Of a stretch of DNA of 64,000 bases, positions 52,976-63,554 are shown one piece after another. The first letter of the stretch is position 1. Every line of letters starts with the position of its first letter. The notes under the pieces were generated by a model. It was not told the DNA's origin. It searched no databases and saw only the letters and a program-made list of their open reading frames with translations. Where the stretch lies: NCBI GenBank assembly GCA_032433765.1, contig JAVIAB010000049.1, forward strand, positions 22,535,403-22,599,402. Direction: 5' to 3'. The translations under genes and the position numbers were made by a program. Source of the stretch: Megaustenia siamemsis (lineage: Eukaryota; Mollusca; Gastropoda; Stylommatophora; Ariophantidae).

Positions 52976-53254
52976 AGCTAATCCTTCATAGCTAACTAGT
53001 AACGAAACATCCAAAACAAAATAATCTAAACTGGTTAAAGAAAAGAAAAATGACTTCCCTGTGTCGTGGACCGTGGTCAGAACGGGAAAGGGCGAGTCAC
53101 ACGGGTCTAGCTGTAATTATACCCTCTGGTCAGGTGAAGGGTTCTAAAAATACACGAGTGGGGGGAACGCTGTCTAGGTTACCTCGACTGCAAAGACAGA
53201 CATGACAATGTCTAAAAGTATCTAAGGGCACTTAATACATGTATACATATGACA

Positions 53255-53621
<367 letters not shown>

Positions 53622-53622
<1 letters not shown>

Positions 53623-53850
53623 CCTTTAGAGCCGAAGACGGCACATAGAACCACAATCTCAAAAACAAAAACCTTGCGTGCCAAAGTGGCACATATTGCA
53701 GAGATCACTGCTCTAAAATATATGGTGCTGTTTCCATAACAATACTTTTTACAATGACAGCTTGTCAAGCCATCGATCAACCTCCTTAGTCGCCTCTTAC
53801 GACATGCCTGGAAGGTCACAGTGTCACTATTCTTTACCTCGCATATGACA
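53622..53850 (-). repeat. Element W, copy 2
   Basis: Reverse complement of 8935-9178: CGAAGACGGCACATAGAACC, ACAATCTCAAAAACAAAAAC, CTTGTCAAGCCATCGATCAA. Its terminus adjoins the microsatellite, whereas copy 1 shows only AATAGATTGATT there. Confidence 0.7.
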
Positions 53851-53909
53851 TATAGTCAGCCTAATATTCATAAAGAAACGTATTAATTCATAGATTTGGA
53901 ATATCTTGT

Positions 53910-54725
53910 TTCCTTTCTAACTGTGACAGGAAACAACCTGAGAGATAAGGTCAGAAATGAAGAATTGAGGAAAAAGCTAAGAATAAATTTCGCCCTGGAA
54001 TATATAAAGAAACAACAGATAAAATGGTTTGGCCAGTGATAAGACAGACATATCAAAAGACAACACAACGAGCCTTTAATAAATATTGCAAGAACACCAG
54101 ACTCAAAGGCCGACCATGAAAAAGTATGATTGATGGAATATTAGAAACACTCATCATCATCATCATGCGCCATACCGTTTAGCGTAGGCGATCATGTCCT
54201 TCTACAAACCTTCTATCGATCGTGCATCGTATCAGTTCTGTTGTTGACTGTTTTTCCATGCCATGACGCCAAGCTGTCCAGCATTTTCTCTCTTTGTCGT
54301 CCGCGATCTCTCTTTCCTATTATTTTGCCAGTTGTAAATAAGTATTCAAACTTTCAACTGTTCATGATGTGCCGATAAATGTTGGTGTTTTTCTTTCTGA
54401 TGTTTCTTATGAGCTCCCTTTTTGTGTTGGTCACTTTGAGAATTTTTTCATTGATCTGTTTTATTGTCCAGGAACTTTCAACATTCTCCTGTGAAATCCC
54501 ATCTCAGTGGCCTCTAATCGTCTTTTCATGTGCATGTTCTTTTTTTTTTTTTTTTTACATAATAAATGTTTACTGTCCATGATTCGCTTCCTTAGGTCAA
54601 AATTGACTCTATATAGCACCGATGAACTCCGATTATTTAACACCGATTATAAACACTAGGAAAAATAACAGCAGGAGAGACCAACATTACAGCGAAAGAC
54701 CACACATTATTTTAACCTGAACGCT
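53910..54725 (+). mobile_element. LINE-U copy split by LINE-Q
   Basis: The left part reads GNNLRDKVRNEELRKKLRIN then a frameshift to WFGQ and IDGILETL-like sequence; the right part (54647-54725) reads RKNNSRRDQHYSERPH-like frames of the ITAAEANRRAKDHKLYL region. A LINE-Q copy lies between. Confidence 0.72.
54152..54646 (-). mobile_element. LINE-Q insertion with TSD
   Basis: TTAGAAACACT (54141-54151) and TTATAAACACT (54647-54657) flank a 495-bp LINE-Q piece with a CATCATCATCATGCGCC 3' end at the left. The minus strand includes KRRLEATEMGFHRRMLKVPG. An A/T-rich run (54539-54557) interrupts it. Confidence 0.85.
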
Positions 54726-54832
54726 GTAAGTAAATAAGCGAGGACATGAGAAGTTGCTACAATTGATTGCTAATAACAAATATTTCTTTCGTTAAATTAT
54801 AATTGTTGATAATCGGCATCTTCTTTTGGCAG

Positions 54833-54942
54833 TTTCGTTCAAAGAATGAAAAAAACTGGAGGCCCGCTGACCCAGTTCGGACCTGCTAAGTTCACAAGGT
54901 TGTATGGAATCAAGGGCTATAACTCCACAGAGAGCTTTGTCG
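54833..54942 (+). CDS. LRP exon L: YWTD propeller 2, end of blade 6
   Basis: The acceptor is TTTTGGCAG and the donor is GTTAGT; 110 nt, phase 2 in and phase 1 out. It encodes NFVQRMKKTGGPLTQFGPAK then FTRLYGIKGYNSTESFV. LYGIKGYN is the closing strand commonly seen just before the EGF domain of LRP propellers. NST is a possible N-glycosylation site. Confidence 0.9.
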
Positions 54943-55079
54943 GTTAGTTATATGTGGAATGTATTTGATATACATATTTGTCACGTTTATGTGATGTATA
55001 TGTGATATATATGTGATATATGTTTGATGTTTGTGTGATTATTTTCTTCACCGTCTTATATTGGTAAGGTTGTAACACA

Positions 55080-55565
55080 TACTTTATGAGTTATTGAGTT
55101 GTTAGCGGGTCATCATCATTGCACTTCAAACATGTCCATAGGTGCTCAGATCCCCTCCTCAGCAATTCTCGCAGTGTCCAGCGACTGACGACTCCAGTTC
55201 TATGTTGGTTGATAAGTCTTCTTACACGGCCACTAAGTTTCTCATTTCTGGCTGTGCCCATCTTAACTCCCATCGCTTTCATCCGAAGGAGTGACGAGGA
55301 CACATGGTTGTCGAAGTCTTGTGCCCCTCCCCCATATTGCAAGGCAATGATGATCTCCGCCCAATCCATTGGTTGACCGTCCTTAACAAAAGCACAGCTA
55401 GCCAATCTGTCCGCTCTTTCATTTCCCCGTACTCCCGCATGTCCAGGGATGAAAGACTAAGATGACCTAACGTATTTTTGACTTCGGCAATAACTCTACC
55501 CATTACAAGTATACAGAGCCCGCCTCAACTTTTTTATCATTCTCAACGAATCAATCAGAATGAAT
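55080..55565 (-). mobile_element. LINE-H fragment, single-unit version
   Basis: The minus strand reads ASCAFVKDGQPMDWAEIIIA, MKAMGVKMGTARNEKLSGRV and RTGVVSRWTLRELLRRGSEH, with the PGHAG region broken. The tail GAGTTATTGAGTTG is at 55087-55100. The GQPMD segment is present once. Confidence 0.82.
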
Positions 55566-55714
55566 CACTCAGTATGCAGATTTTATGACTGATGATGGAG
55601 TTATTTCTTCGATATTTAGTGACGTCACGTGTTATTACGATAAAATGTAAAAAAAAATAAAAAAAAAAAAAAATTTAAAGAGGTAAATGAACATATATGG
55701 GAAAAATGGTAACC

Positions 55715-55990
55715 TCAGACGAAAGATTTACAACAGAGGTGAGATGTACAACAGAGGTGAGATGAAGAATGGCTCAGGCAAAAGCAGCTTTCCAAAAAAA
55801 AATGAGGAAGATACTATACAATCCATTTTTGACAATAGAAACAGAAAAGAAAAACGGATGTGACTCATTGACAATAGAACAACAGACAAGAAAATCACTG
55901 GAGTCTGTAGAAATGTGGATATACAGAAGAATGTTGAGAATACCATGGACAGCTAAGAAGGGTAATGAAAACGTTCTGAATGTATGACAA
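55715..55990 (+). mobile_element. LINE-Q fragment
   Basis: Reads AQAKAAFQKKMRKILYNPFL, a short deletion, then TIEQQTRKSLESVEMWIYRR and MLRIPWTAKKGNENVLN. It is cut at 55986 by LINE-R. 55566-55715 is A-rich and unrecognised. Confidence 0.8.
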
Positions 55991-57310
55991 TTCTTCCTCT
56001 TTTACCTTTTAGCTCCCGGTGGAGCATAGGTCTTCAACAAACACTTTCCAAGTCGTTCTGTTTTTTTGCCATTCTTTTAAGATCATTCCATGTCTTCCCC
56101 ATCATCTTCATCTCTGCTTCTATCTGTCTTCTCCAAGAATTCCTTGGTCTTCCTCTTTGTCTTTTCCCCTGGAGATTCCAAAAAAGGGCCTGTTGTGTAA
56201 TACTCTCAGTTGACTTCCGTAGTGTGTGTCCTATCCATCGCCATCGTCTTCGCTGTATCTCTTTATCCACTGGTATTTGACCGGTACATTTCCATAATTC
56301 CACGTTAGTGACTTTTTCCTGCCATTTCCATCCCTTTATTCTGCGCAAGCATCCATTAATGAAAGTCTGTACTTTCGTGATTGTCAATTTTGTCATTCTC
56401 CATGTTTCGCAGCCATATAATAGGACCGACTTAACATTTAAGTTGAAAATTTTTATTTTTGTATTTAGCCTAATTTCTTTGGATTTCCATATGTTTCCCA
56501 GTGCAATGAAAGCTCCTCTTGCTTTTGATATCCTTATTTTGGTATCATTTTCTGTTCCTCCCTCTTTATCTATATTACTGCCCAGATATATGTAAGATTG
56601 TACGTCTAGTAGAGGTATTTCTCCTAGTTTTATATGGTTATTGCCAACTGCATTAATTCTCATAATGTTGGTCTTATCTCTATTAATCTTTAGTCCTAGC
56701 TGTTGTGATCTCTCATCTAATATACTCATTTTATCCTGCATCTGTTGGTGGCTGTGTGATAGGAGAGCTATGTCATCAGCAAAGTCTAAATCATCAAGTT
56801 GTTTGGTCAGTGACCACTGGATCCCATTTATGTTGTTTTGAGTTATTTTCATAATCCAATCAATGGCCAGTAGAAAGAGAAATGGAGACAGGAGGCATCC
56901 TTGCCTTACTCCTGTTCTTTATTTCAAATGCTTCTGTAAGCTGTCCTTCATGCACCACACTACATTTTGTTCCTTCATACATTGTTTTTATCAGGTTAAT
57001 AAACTTTATGGGGATTCCGTAATGACTCAGCAACTTCCAAAGCATTCTTCTGTATAAACTATCAAATGCCTTTTCGTAATCTATGAATCTAATATATAGT
57101 GGGGATTTTAGTTCTAAACTTTGTTCAACTATTATACGTATGGTAGTTATTTGATCAGCACATGATCTGTTCTTCTGTATGACAATTAATAGCCAAGATT
57201 GTCGGCTATAGAGTCTAGAACCTCTGTCAGGAATCTCATCTTCGACTAGATTGTCGGCTATAGAGTCTAGAACCTCTATCAGGAATCTCATCTTCGACTA
57301 GATTGTCGGC
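55990..57310 (-). mobile_element. LINE-R, longest copy with RT domain
   Basis: The minus strand from the right reads QKNRSCADQITTIRIIVEQS, FIDYEKAFDSLYRRMLWKLL, INLIKTMYEGTKCSVVHEGQ, then after a frameshift DFADDIALLSHSHQQMQDKM (RT catalytic box), KINRDKTNIMRIN, YGCETWRMTKLTI and [20 protein letters not shown]. The downstream frame is open for 272 codons. At the 5' side it runs into a 52-bp array. The element lacks the endonuclease part. Confidence 0.88.
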
Positions 57311-57568
57311 TATAGAGTCTAGAACCTCTATCAGGAATCTCATCTTCGACTAGATTATCGGCTATAGAGTCTAGAACCTCTGTCAGGAATCTCATCTTCG
57401 ACTAGATTATCGGCTATAGAGTCTAGAACCTCTGTCAGGAATCTCATCTTCGACTAGATTGTCGGCTATAGAGTCTAGAACCTCTATCAGGAATCTCATC
57501 TTCGACTAGATTGTCGGCTATAGAGTCTAGAACCTCTGTCAGGAATCTCATCTTCGACTAGATTGTAT
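57195..57568 (-). repeat. 52-bp array seeded in LINE-R coding sequence
   Basis: Seven units of GATTGTCGGCTATAGAGTCT, AGAACCTCTRTCAGGAATCT and CATCTTCGACTA. The first unit is continuous with LINE-R just upstream of the NRSCADQ segment. The period is not a multiple of three. Confidence 0.9.
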
Positions 57569-57569
57569 A

Positions 57570-58115
57570 CTTATCATCAAGTACCAAGCCTGCTGGCGTA
57601 GGCGATCATGTCTCAACTTTCCCAGTTGTTACAATATATTCAAGTTGTTCTCTTCTCATTACATGGCCTAAAATGATGATTGTTTCTTCCTAATATTGGA
57701 AATGAGCTCTCTTTTTGCTTTGGTCTCTTTCAGAACGTTTTCATTTTCTTCTTAGCTGTCCATGGTATTCTCAACATTCTTCTGTAAAACCACATTTTTA
57801 CAACTTCCAGTGATTTTCTTGTCAGTTGTCCAATTGTGGGCTCAGCGGTTAGTGAACTGGACTACAAAGGACAAGGGTTAGGGTTCGATCCCAACCGACG
57901 ACTTCCGGGTTCACCCAGCCTTAAATGGGTACCGGATTTTTTTCTGGGAAAGCACATCAAAAATCATGTGCTGAAAGTCTGTACAATATAGGGTCACTAA
58001 CACCATATTTCCCTATACGCCACTTGGCGTGACGGGTGTGTACTTTACTTTTTTTTTTTACTTTTGCCCTATTGTCGATGATTCACATCCATATGTTAAA
58101 ACTTGACAGTATACT
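57570..58115 (-). mobile_element. LINE-Q copy split by SINE-A
   Basis: CATCAAGTACCAAGCCTGCT is the 3' end; the minus strand reads SNIRKKQSSF-like and LRIPWTAKKKMKTF-like sequence. The flank CAGTTGTCCAATTGT (about 57823-57837) resumes after the SINE as TTGCCCTATTGTCGATGATT, giving a degenerate duplication. Confidence 0.75.
57837..58065 (+). mobile_element. SINE-A with internal deletion
   Basis: GGGCTCAGCGGTTAGTGAAC (A box), GGGTTCGATCCC (B box), then the body lacks the roughly 35-bp segment with GCACGGGCGTAATACCGACC present in other copies. The poly(T) end is at 58048-58060. Confidence 0.85.
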
Positions 58116-58216
58116 AAATAAATAGAATAAAGTATATATAACAGTGATGGTTTCAACTATAGACATGGAAAGGCTCAATCATTAATGTACGTTTCCTAAT
58201 GATGTTCTCGCAACAG

Positions 58217-58333
58217 GCATGAGCATCTGCGCTAGCAGTAACTGTGAGCACCTGTGTCTGCCCAGACAAAACAACCAGTTCACCTGTCGCTGTAGTTTGG
58301 GCTATGATGCTGATGGACCGTACTGTACCATGG
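58217..58333 (+). CDS. LRP exon M: EGF-like domain after propeller 2
   Basis: The acceptor is GCAACAG and the donor is GTGAGT; 117 nt, phase 1 in and phase 1 out. Six cysteines are spaced C-x4-C-x3-C-x9-C-x1-C-x10-C, including SNCEHLCLP and CRCSLGYDADG. EHLCLP followed by CxCxxGY is the standard LDLR/LRP class B-associated EGF signature. Confidence 0.95.
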
Positions 58334-58484
58334 GTGAGTCGACATTAGTATTTTCATAATCCTAGAGTTTGTATAATTATTTACATGGAAGGGTTGTTAT
58401 ATGCTGTTAATTGTCATTTATAACATTTGTGGATTTGTAACAATGTAGTTCTACATATAGGTCTATTAAATATCTGTGTCATCA

Positions 58485-59190
58485 TCAACATCATCAAGTA
58501 CCGGGTCAGCTGGCGTAGGTGATCATGTCTCTCCACAACTTTCGATCACGACAGTTATTTATCATTTCTGTTATTGATCTTCTGCCAAGCCATTCTCTTA
58601 ACCTGTCTGGTATTTTTTTCTCTTTGCTTCCCTCTATCTCTACGTTCCTCAATTTTCCCAGTTGTTACAATATATTCCAGCTGTTCTCTTCTCATTATAT
58701 GTCCAAAAAATGATGATTGTTTCTTCCTAATATTGGAAATTAGCTCTCTTTTTTGCTTTGGCCTCTTTCAGAACGTTTTCCTTACTCTTCTTAGCTGTCC
58801 ATGGTATTCTCAACATTTCTCTGTAAAACCATAATTCTACAGACTCCAGTGATTTTCTTGTTTGTTGTCCTATTGTCCATGATTGGCATCCATATGTTAA
58901 GACTGGCTTTACATAACATTTAAGAACTCTTTTTCTTGTTTCTATTGTTAAAAATGGATTGCATAGTATCTTCCTCATTTTTTGGAAAGCTGCTTTTGCC
59001 TGAGCCATTCTGCATCTCACCTCTTTTGTACATCTTCCGTCTGAGGTTAACAAAGTTCCCAAATATTTAAATTCATTTACCTGTTTTAATATTGTTCCAC
59101 TTGTATTTATTTTGCACTGAGGTGATGTCTTTTTCTTGTCGTTAAAATTACTTTTATTTTTCTGCTATTAAGGCTGAGTCCTGAGCCTAC
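58485..59190 (-). mobile_element. LINE-Q copy, well preserved
   Basis: The minus strand reads MGTLLTSDGRCTKEVRCRMA, QAKAAFQKMRKILCNPFLTI, YGCQSWTIGQQTRKSLESVE and LRIPWTAKKSKENVLKEAKA, with the 3' tail ATCATCAACATCATCAAG at 58480-58497. Confidence 0.85.
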
Positions 59191-59337
59191 TCTAATTACT
59201 TCCCACTAAAGTTTCGCATGCACTAGGGTTGTCATCCTCTTGGCCAGTACAGCCGACGTCGAGGCACATTTATTCTGGAACCCTTTCCTAAATTAAAAAT
59301 TGCCCCAAAAATGTTTATACATCCGATTGGAAAGCAA

Positions 59338-59530
59338 AAATGTAAAGAGCCCCGTTCGTCAAGTGGCGTTTAGGGAATACGGCGTTAGTGACCATAATAA
59401 TAATTAGTAACCTTCGACACATGATTTTTGGGGTAATGTGGTCAGTATTACGCCCGTGCCGCTTTACTTTCCCTGAAAAAAAGAATCCGGCACCCATTTA
59501 GGTCTGGGTGAAATCGGAAGTCGTCAGCGT
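59338..59530 (-). mobile_element. SINE-A, head missing
   Basis: AAAGAGCCCCGTTCGTCAAG, GGTCAGTATTACGCCCGTGC and GGGTGAAATCGGAAGTCGTC match the SINE-A body. The tRNA-like part is replaced by unrelated sequence after 59530. 59531-59714 has no recognised feature. Confidence 0.8.
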
Positions 59531-59714
59531 ATATCAGATGCCCGGACACACACGTGATGAATTTGTAGTTTAAACGGGCACGTACCCCTTACGTCATTCC
59601 ATGGGTTGCGGAGGCAGCTCCTAACCAAATATACCCGCAAGTTCTTGCCTTGCTTAAACGCGCAACTAGATTGGGGTTGGGGGGGGGGTCAGAGAATAGA
59701 AGACGAGTGGTAGG

Positions 59715-59940
59715 ATCTGAGTGGAGGATAGTATATGTCGTTTCAAGACCCAAAGTGCAGCTAGAGTGTGAGGGTGGTAGTTAAGGGAGAGATCAGTTTT
59801 GTTAGAACGAGGACGGACCACAGGATGAAGTTTAAATTGATAAGAATTGATTAGAAATTGATGTTTTAAAGTTGTTGTTGTTTTTGAATTAAAGGATGAA
59901 TTTAATGTATTTACCTGGTTTTACTCGTATCAGGATCGAG
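59715..59940 (+). repeat. Intron segment duplicated at 60437-60650, copy 1
   Basis: Shares ATATGTCGTTTCAAGAC, GTGCAGC, AAGGGAGAGA, AAGTTTAAA.TGA.AAGAAT and TTGATGTTTTAAAGTTGTT with the second copy. It ends in TATCAG joined to SINE-A head sequence. Confidence 0.7.
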
Positions 59941-60152
59941 CCTTACCTCTTGTCCTTTCTAGTCTAGTTCACTAACCACTGAGCTATCGCCGCTCCCTAC
60001 GTTGTCTTGTAGTTGAGTTCACTAACCACTGAGCTATCGCCGCTCCCTACATTGTCTTGTAGTTGAGTTCACTAACCACTGAGCTATCGCTGCTCCCTAC
60101 GTTGTCTTGTAGTTGAGTTCACTAACCACTGAGCTATCGCCGTTCCCATCTG
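59940..60152 (-). repeat. 55-bp array of the SINE-A tRNA head
   Basis: Four units containing TTCACTAACCACTGAGCTAT and CGCCGCTCCCTACGTTGTCT. On the minus strand each unit carries ATAGCTCAGTGGTTAGTGAA, the SINE-A A box. Only the first unit is attached to B-box-like sequence (GGATCGAGCC). 60153-60305 is unrecognised. Confidence 0.85.
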
Positions 60153-60304
60153 GTCTTTAGAATGAAAGCTATTTTCTTTAATGAATTAGACGTCTGAAAG
60201 TTACATTTGCTTCTTTCAGTTTATTTACTTCAAAGTTCTCGCTGGCCTTTATAAGTTGTATTTGTTTAAGCTGCTGGAATTTAACAGCTTTTAACAGTGT
60301 CGTT

Positions 60305-60436
60305 TTAATTTCCCAGAAAAAAATCAGATACCCATTAAAGGCTGGGTGAACCCGTAAGCCGTAAGTTGGGATCGAACCCTACTTCTTGTCCTTTGTAGTC
60401 CAGTTCGCTAACCACTGAGCTATCGCGACTCCCTAT
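60305..60436 (-). mobile_element. SINE-A head-proximal fragment
   Basis: TTTCCCAGAAAAAAATCAGA, GGCTGGGTGAACCC, GGGATCGAACCCTACTTC and TTCGCTAACCACTGAGCTAT. The body beyond the poly(A) is missing. Confidence 0.8.
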
Positions 60437-60650
60437 CTGAGTTGAGGATAGGTATATATGTCGTTTCAAGACTCAATGTGCAGCCAGATTGTTAGGGTAG
60501 TAGGTAAGGGAGAGAATAGTTGTGCTAGGAAGAGAACGGGTTCTAAGGTAAAGTTTAAACTGAAAAGAATTGATCAGAACTTGATGTTTTAAAGTTGTTT
60601 TTTGTTGTTGTTTTAAATGATGAATTAAAATTATTATTTTGTTTTGTTTG
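60437..60650 (+). repeat. Intron segment duplicated, copy 2, next to exon N
   Basis: Second copy of 59715-59940. It leads through AAATTATTATTTTGTTTTG into TTGATCAG, the exon N acceptor, so it is the functional 3' end of the intron. Confidence 0.7.
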
Positions 60651-60655
60651 ATCAG

Positions 60656-60997
60656 AGGCTACAACGGAAAGTCCCATAACGTTACCCATGTCACCAATCA
60701 CCTTCTCATCACCTTCACGGAGTGCCACACAGACAACAACGAAGCAATCATCAACAACTGCGACACAGAAATCATCAACGACGACACAACAACCAACCAC
60801 GCAGCAATCATCAACAACCACGCGGCAATCATCAACAACAGACAGTATTGAAGTGATAACGTTACAACAGAGCACATCATCGCTGTCAACAACAATCTCA
60901 TCAAATTCAATTCCATCGACCATGACATTTAGCGGCAAGAGCAGCGATACCTCCAAAGAATCAGCCATAATAGAACTCACCACAGCCTCAACAAAAG
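60656..60997 (+). CDS. LRP exon N: Ser/Thr-rich extracellular stalk
   Basis: The acceptor is TTGATCAG and the donor is GTAAGT; 342 nt, phase 1 in and phase 1 out. It begins MEATTESPITLPMSP (M and part of E from exon M) and is dominated by Ser, Thr and Gln, with QSSTTxTQ-like near-repeats. The expected role is an O-glycosylated stalk like that between the last EGF and the membrane in LDLR and LRPs. The opposite strand is also open, a by-product of the composition. A transmembrane exon is expected downstream but is not in the window. Confidence 0.85.
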
Positions 60998-61029
60998 GTA
61001 AGTCAAGATTCATTTGTAATCTGTGATGA

Positions 61030-61480
61030 TCGTTGTGCTACCAATGCCAGACCTGGACCCTAGATGCAAGAACAACAATAAAAATAACCTCTACCGAGAT
61101 GAAATGTGTTAGACGAATGACAGGAAACAGTCTGTGATTTAGAACAGATATGAAGAACTGAGAAAAAAAGGTAGTAATAGCCCCCCCCCCCCTACCCGCC
61201 ATAGAATATATAAAGAAACAACAGATAAATTGGTTATTCCACATGACAAGGCAGAGTGATCAAAAAATAACAGAATGAGCCCTCAATAAACGTTGCGAGA
61301 ACGCCTGACCCAGGGTCGACCACGAAGAAGATTGATCAATGGAGTATTAGAAACACTAAGAAACATAACAGCAGCAGAGGCGAGATGAAGAGCAAATGGC
61401 GGCAAATTGTATCTCCCCTCGACGCTGTAAGGCAAATGAGGATGGAAAGTAGAAGAAGAAGAAGACAAATATACAATGTT
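61030..61480 (+). mobile_element. LINE-U decayed copy
   Basis: CYQCQTWTLDARTTIKITST then CVRRMTGNSL, followed by a run of C near 61180 and frameshifts; the later part corresponds to NKRCENA..RVDHEE and ITAAEARXRANGGKLYLPST. The tail is (AAGAAG) at 61450-61463. It begins about 30 bp after the exon N donor. Confidence 0.78.
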
Positions 61481-61539
61481 ATAGCCGATTGGTCCACATT
61501 AAAAAAAGAAAAGAAAAATGAACCCTGTTAATCCAAATG

Positions 61540-62015
61540 AATTATACAAACCATTGTAGAGAAACAAATAAAATACTATGACCACCTTAGAAGACACAAT
61601 GGGTTGGGAAGAAGAAAAATGGAAGGTATATCTCCTGGGCAGGGAGTCGCGATAGCTCAGCGGTTAGTGAACTGGACTACAAGGGACAAGGGGTAGGGTT
61701 CGATCTCAACCGACGGGGTCCGGTTCACCTAGCCTTAAATGGGTACCGGATTTTTTTTTTCTGGGAAAGTAAAGCGGCACGGGCGTAATACCGACCACAT
61801 TACCGCAAAAATCATGTGCCGAAGGTCTGTGAAATTTATGGTCACTAACACCATATTCCCTATACGCCACTTGGTATGACGGGGGGTACTTTACTTTTTT
61901 TTTTTGGGGGGGGGGCGACGCACTGTGGCAGACAAAGAAAAGGTTTTTGCTGGGAATCATGAAGAACTTGAAAACAACAACAGGAAAAAGTGAGAGATCT
62001 GGCTAATGTCATGGC
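61540..62015 (+). mobile_element. LINE-S fragment split by SINE-A
   Basis: The left part reads QIKYYDHLRRHNGLGRRKME and GISPG; the right part reads TVADKEKVFAGNHEELENNN and KSERSG-like sequence, paralleling GMVPG..RRRRRWFQDIEETLNMTTEV at 2870-2960. Confidence 0.65.
61644..61905 (+). mobile_element. SINE-A copy
   Basis: GTCGCGATAGCTCAGCGGTT (A box) and AGGGTTCGATCTC (B box), full body, poly(T) then poly(G) end at 61894-61915. The target duplication is not clear because of the homopolymers. Confidence 0.88.
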
Positions 62016-62224
62016 ATCATACTAGTTTTCTTCTCAGATTCGTTTTTTTATTAGAGCAGGAACTGCTACTAACTATGTTATGATACCGAGTTTAGATATT
62101 GTCCTTATTATTACACGTAGACCACAAGACAACGTACTACCAATATCTTGATATGGATTCATGTAGTCAATAATACAGACTATGAATTTTGTTTATACAG
62201 GTTTACTTGATCGTCGCTTGTTCA

Positions 62225-62530
62225 AGTGAATTATATTCTTTCTCTTCTACTTTTCAGCTCTCTGTGGAGCATAGGTTTTCAACAAACACATTCCAAGTCG
62301 TTCTGTTTCTTGCCATTCTTTTAAGATCATTCCATCATCTTCATCTCTGCTTCTTTCTGTCTACTTCAAGAATTCTTTGGTCTTCCTCTTAATCTTTCCC
62401 CCCTGGGGATTTCCAAAAAGGGCCTGTTGTGTAATATTCTCATTTGGCTTCCGCAGTGTGTGTCCTATCCAGCGTCATCGTCTTCGCTGTATCTCTTATC
62501 TACTGTTATTTGACTGGTTATATTGGTGTA
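62225..62530 (-). mobile_element. LINE-R fragment
   Basis: TTTTCAGCTCTCTGTGGAGC, TCGTTCTGTTTCTTGCCATT and GGGCCTGTTGTGTAATATTC; the minus strand reads PENITQQALFGNPQG-like and [16 protein letters not shown] sequence with breaks. Confidence 0.78.
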
Positions 62531-63065
62531 CCTAAAATTATCAATTCCAATTGTAACATCAATGTTCTTGGTCTGGATGCGCTCAAGAGGTTAACACCGG
62601 TCTTTATTTGAGACATCTATTAGTATATGTATTACAACTCGTCTTGCTTTACACTTGCTATTCTAAATCTTGATTTATTCAATGGTACTCTTAATCTACT
62701 TATTATTATTCTCTGGAGCACACAACTTCTGAATCTAAATTGAAACACTTCTCAGCTAACTATGTCTGGTCTAACTTGATGCGCACTATGTGATTCTCTA
62801 ACTGACATCTCTACTGATCTTGTTCTCTATCTCTGTGTTTCTAACTCTAGGTGTTTCACTCCCTCTGCGTTTCTTGAGGTTCCTTTGATGTTTCTCAAAT
62901 CAACCTAAACTAGTTCTGCTAAAGCATGAAGTTAAATACCTCTGTCTTATTTGCATAATTTACTGGCGTAGTCGCAGCCTAGTGATCTCTCATCCAATGG
63001 TTGAATGCAAACTTCAACTCTATGTGACTTTTGCATCAAATTTTGCAAAACAACTTCATGTTTTT
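62531..63065. other. Intron stretch with no recognised feature
   Basis: AT-rich, T-biased, no LRP exon or known repeat seen. It loosely resembles 11369-12814 in composition and in a few short words. Confidence 0.5.
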
Positions 63066-63402
63066 TTTTGCGTTCGCCAGCTTTTACCTCTGACGAAGTC
63101 CCTAGAGACTAGGAACTGAATTTGAAACGCGTGTTAATGCGTTTTTTCCATAGCAGCCGTATGCACAGGGATCCCTCGCCGCACAGGCAGATAACTCCGT
63201 CTTCGGAGGTACTCATATTTTTTTTCCGTCCATGAGTAATTGACGTTTCAAGTCGGGCCTCGCTGCTGAGACCAGGGATGTTGTCGCAGAGAGAAATCAG
63301 AAATAAAAGTCCAAACTGGTGCAGCCAAGATTTGAACAACAACCTCTCTGTCTTGAGGCCGGCGTCTTCCCTCGAGACCAACCAGTCCCCAGTCTACTAT
63401 TA
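63066..63402 (-). mobile_element. SINE-C copy
   Basis: TTTTTGCGTTCGCCAGCTTT, CTCTGACGAAGTCCCTAGAG, AACTCCGTCTTCGGAGGTAC and GGCCTCGCTGCTGAGACCAG, collinear with 545-895. The B-box region is worn (AAGATTTGAACAACAACC). Confidence 0.68.
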
Positions 63403-63404
63403 CA

Positions 63405-63535
63405 GTTAAGGCAGAGATTCTTTCACACGGGTAAAGAAGAAAACAAAGTTCATTGGAAATCTGTTTAAAGGACATTCTTTCAAACGGGCTGTGGTGAATC
63501 CAAGATTCTGCAAGGAACATGCAACCATATGATGT
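63405..63535 (+). mobile_element. LINE-S 3' end
   Basis: GGCAGAGATTCTTTCACACG and, 60 bp on, ACATTCTTTCAAACGGGCTG and TGGTGAATCCAAGATTCTGC: two diverged units of the same terminal coding segment amplified at 2945-3742. It ends GAACATGCAACCATATGATG. Confidence 0.6.
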
Positions 63536-63554
63536 ATGAATTCCTGAATGTGTA

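Noticed and set aside
60555..61013. 152-codon minus-strand frame rich in Val/Asp opposite exon N
   Set aside because: It is the complement of the Ser/Thr/Gln-rich coding strand; exon N has proper splice sites and fits the gene's phase.
62160..62215. Possible LRP exon after ATACAG with phase-1 start
   Set aside because: The in-phase reading meets TGA after about ten codons and no GT donor precedes it.
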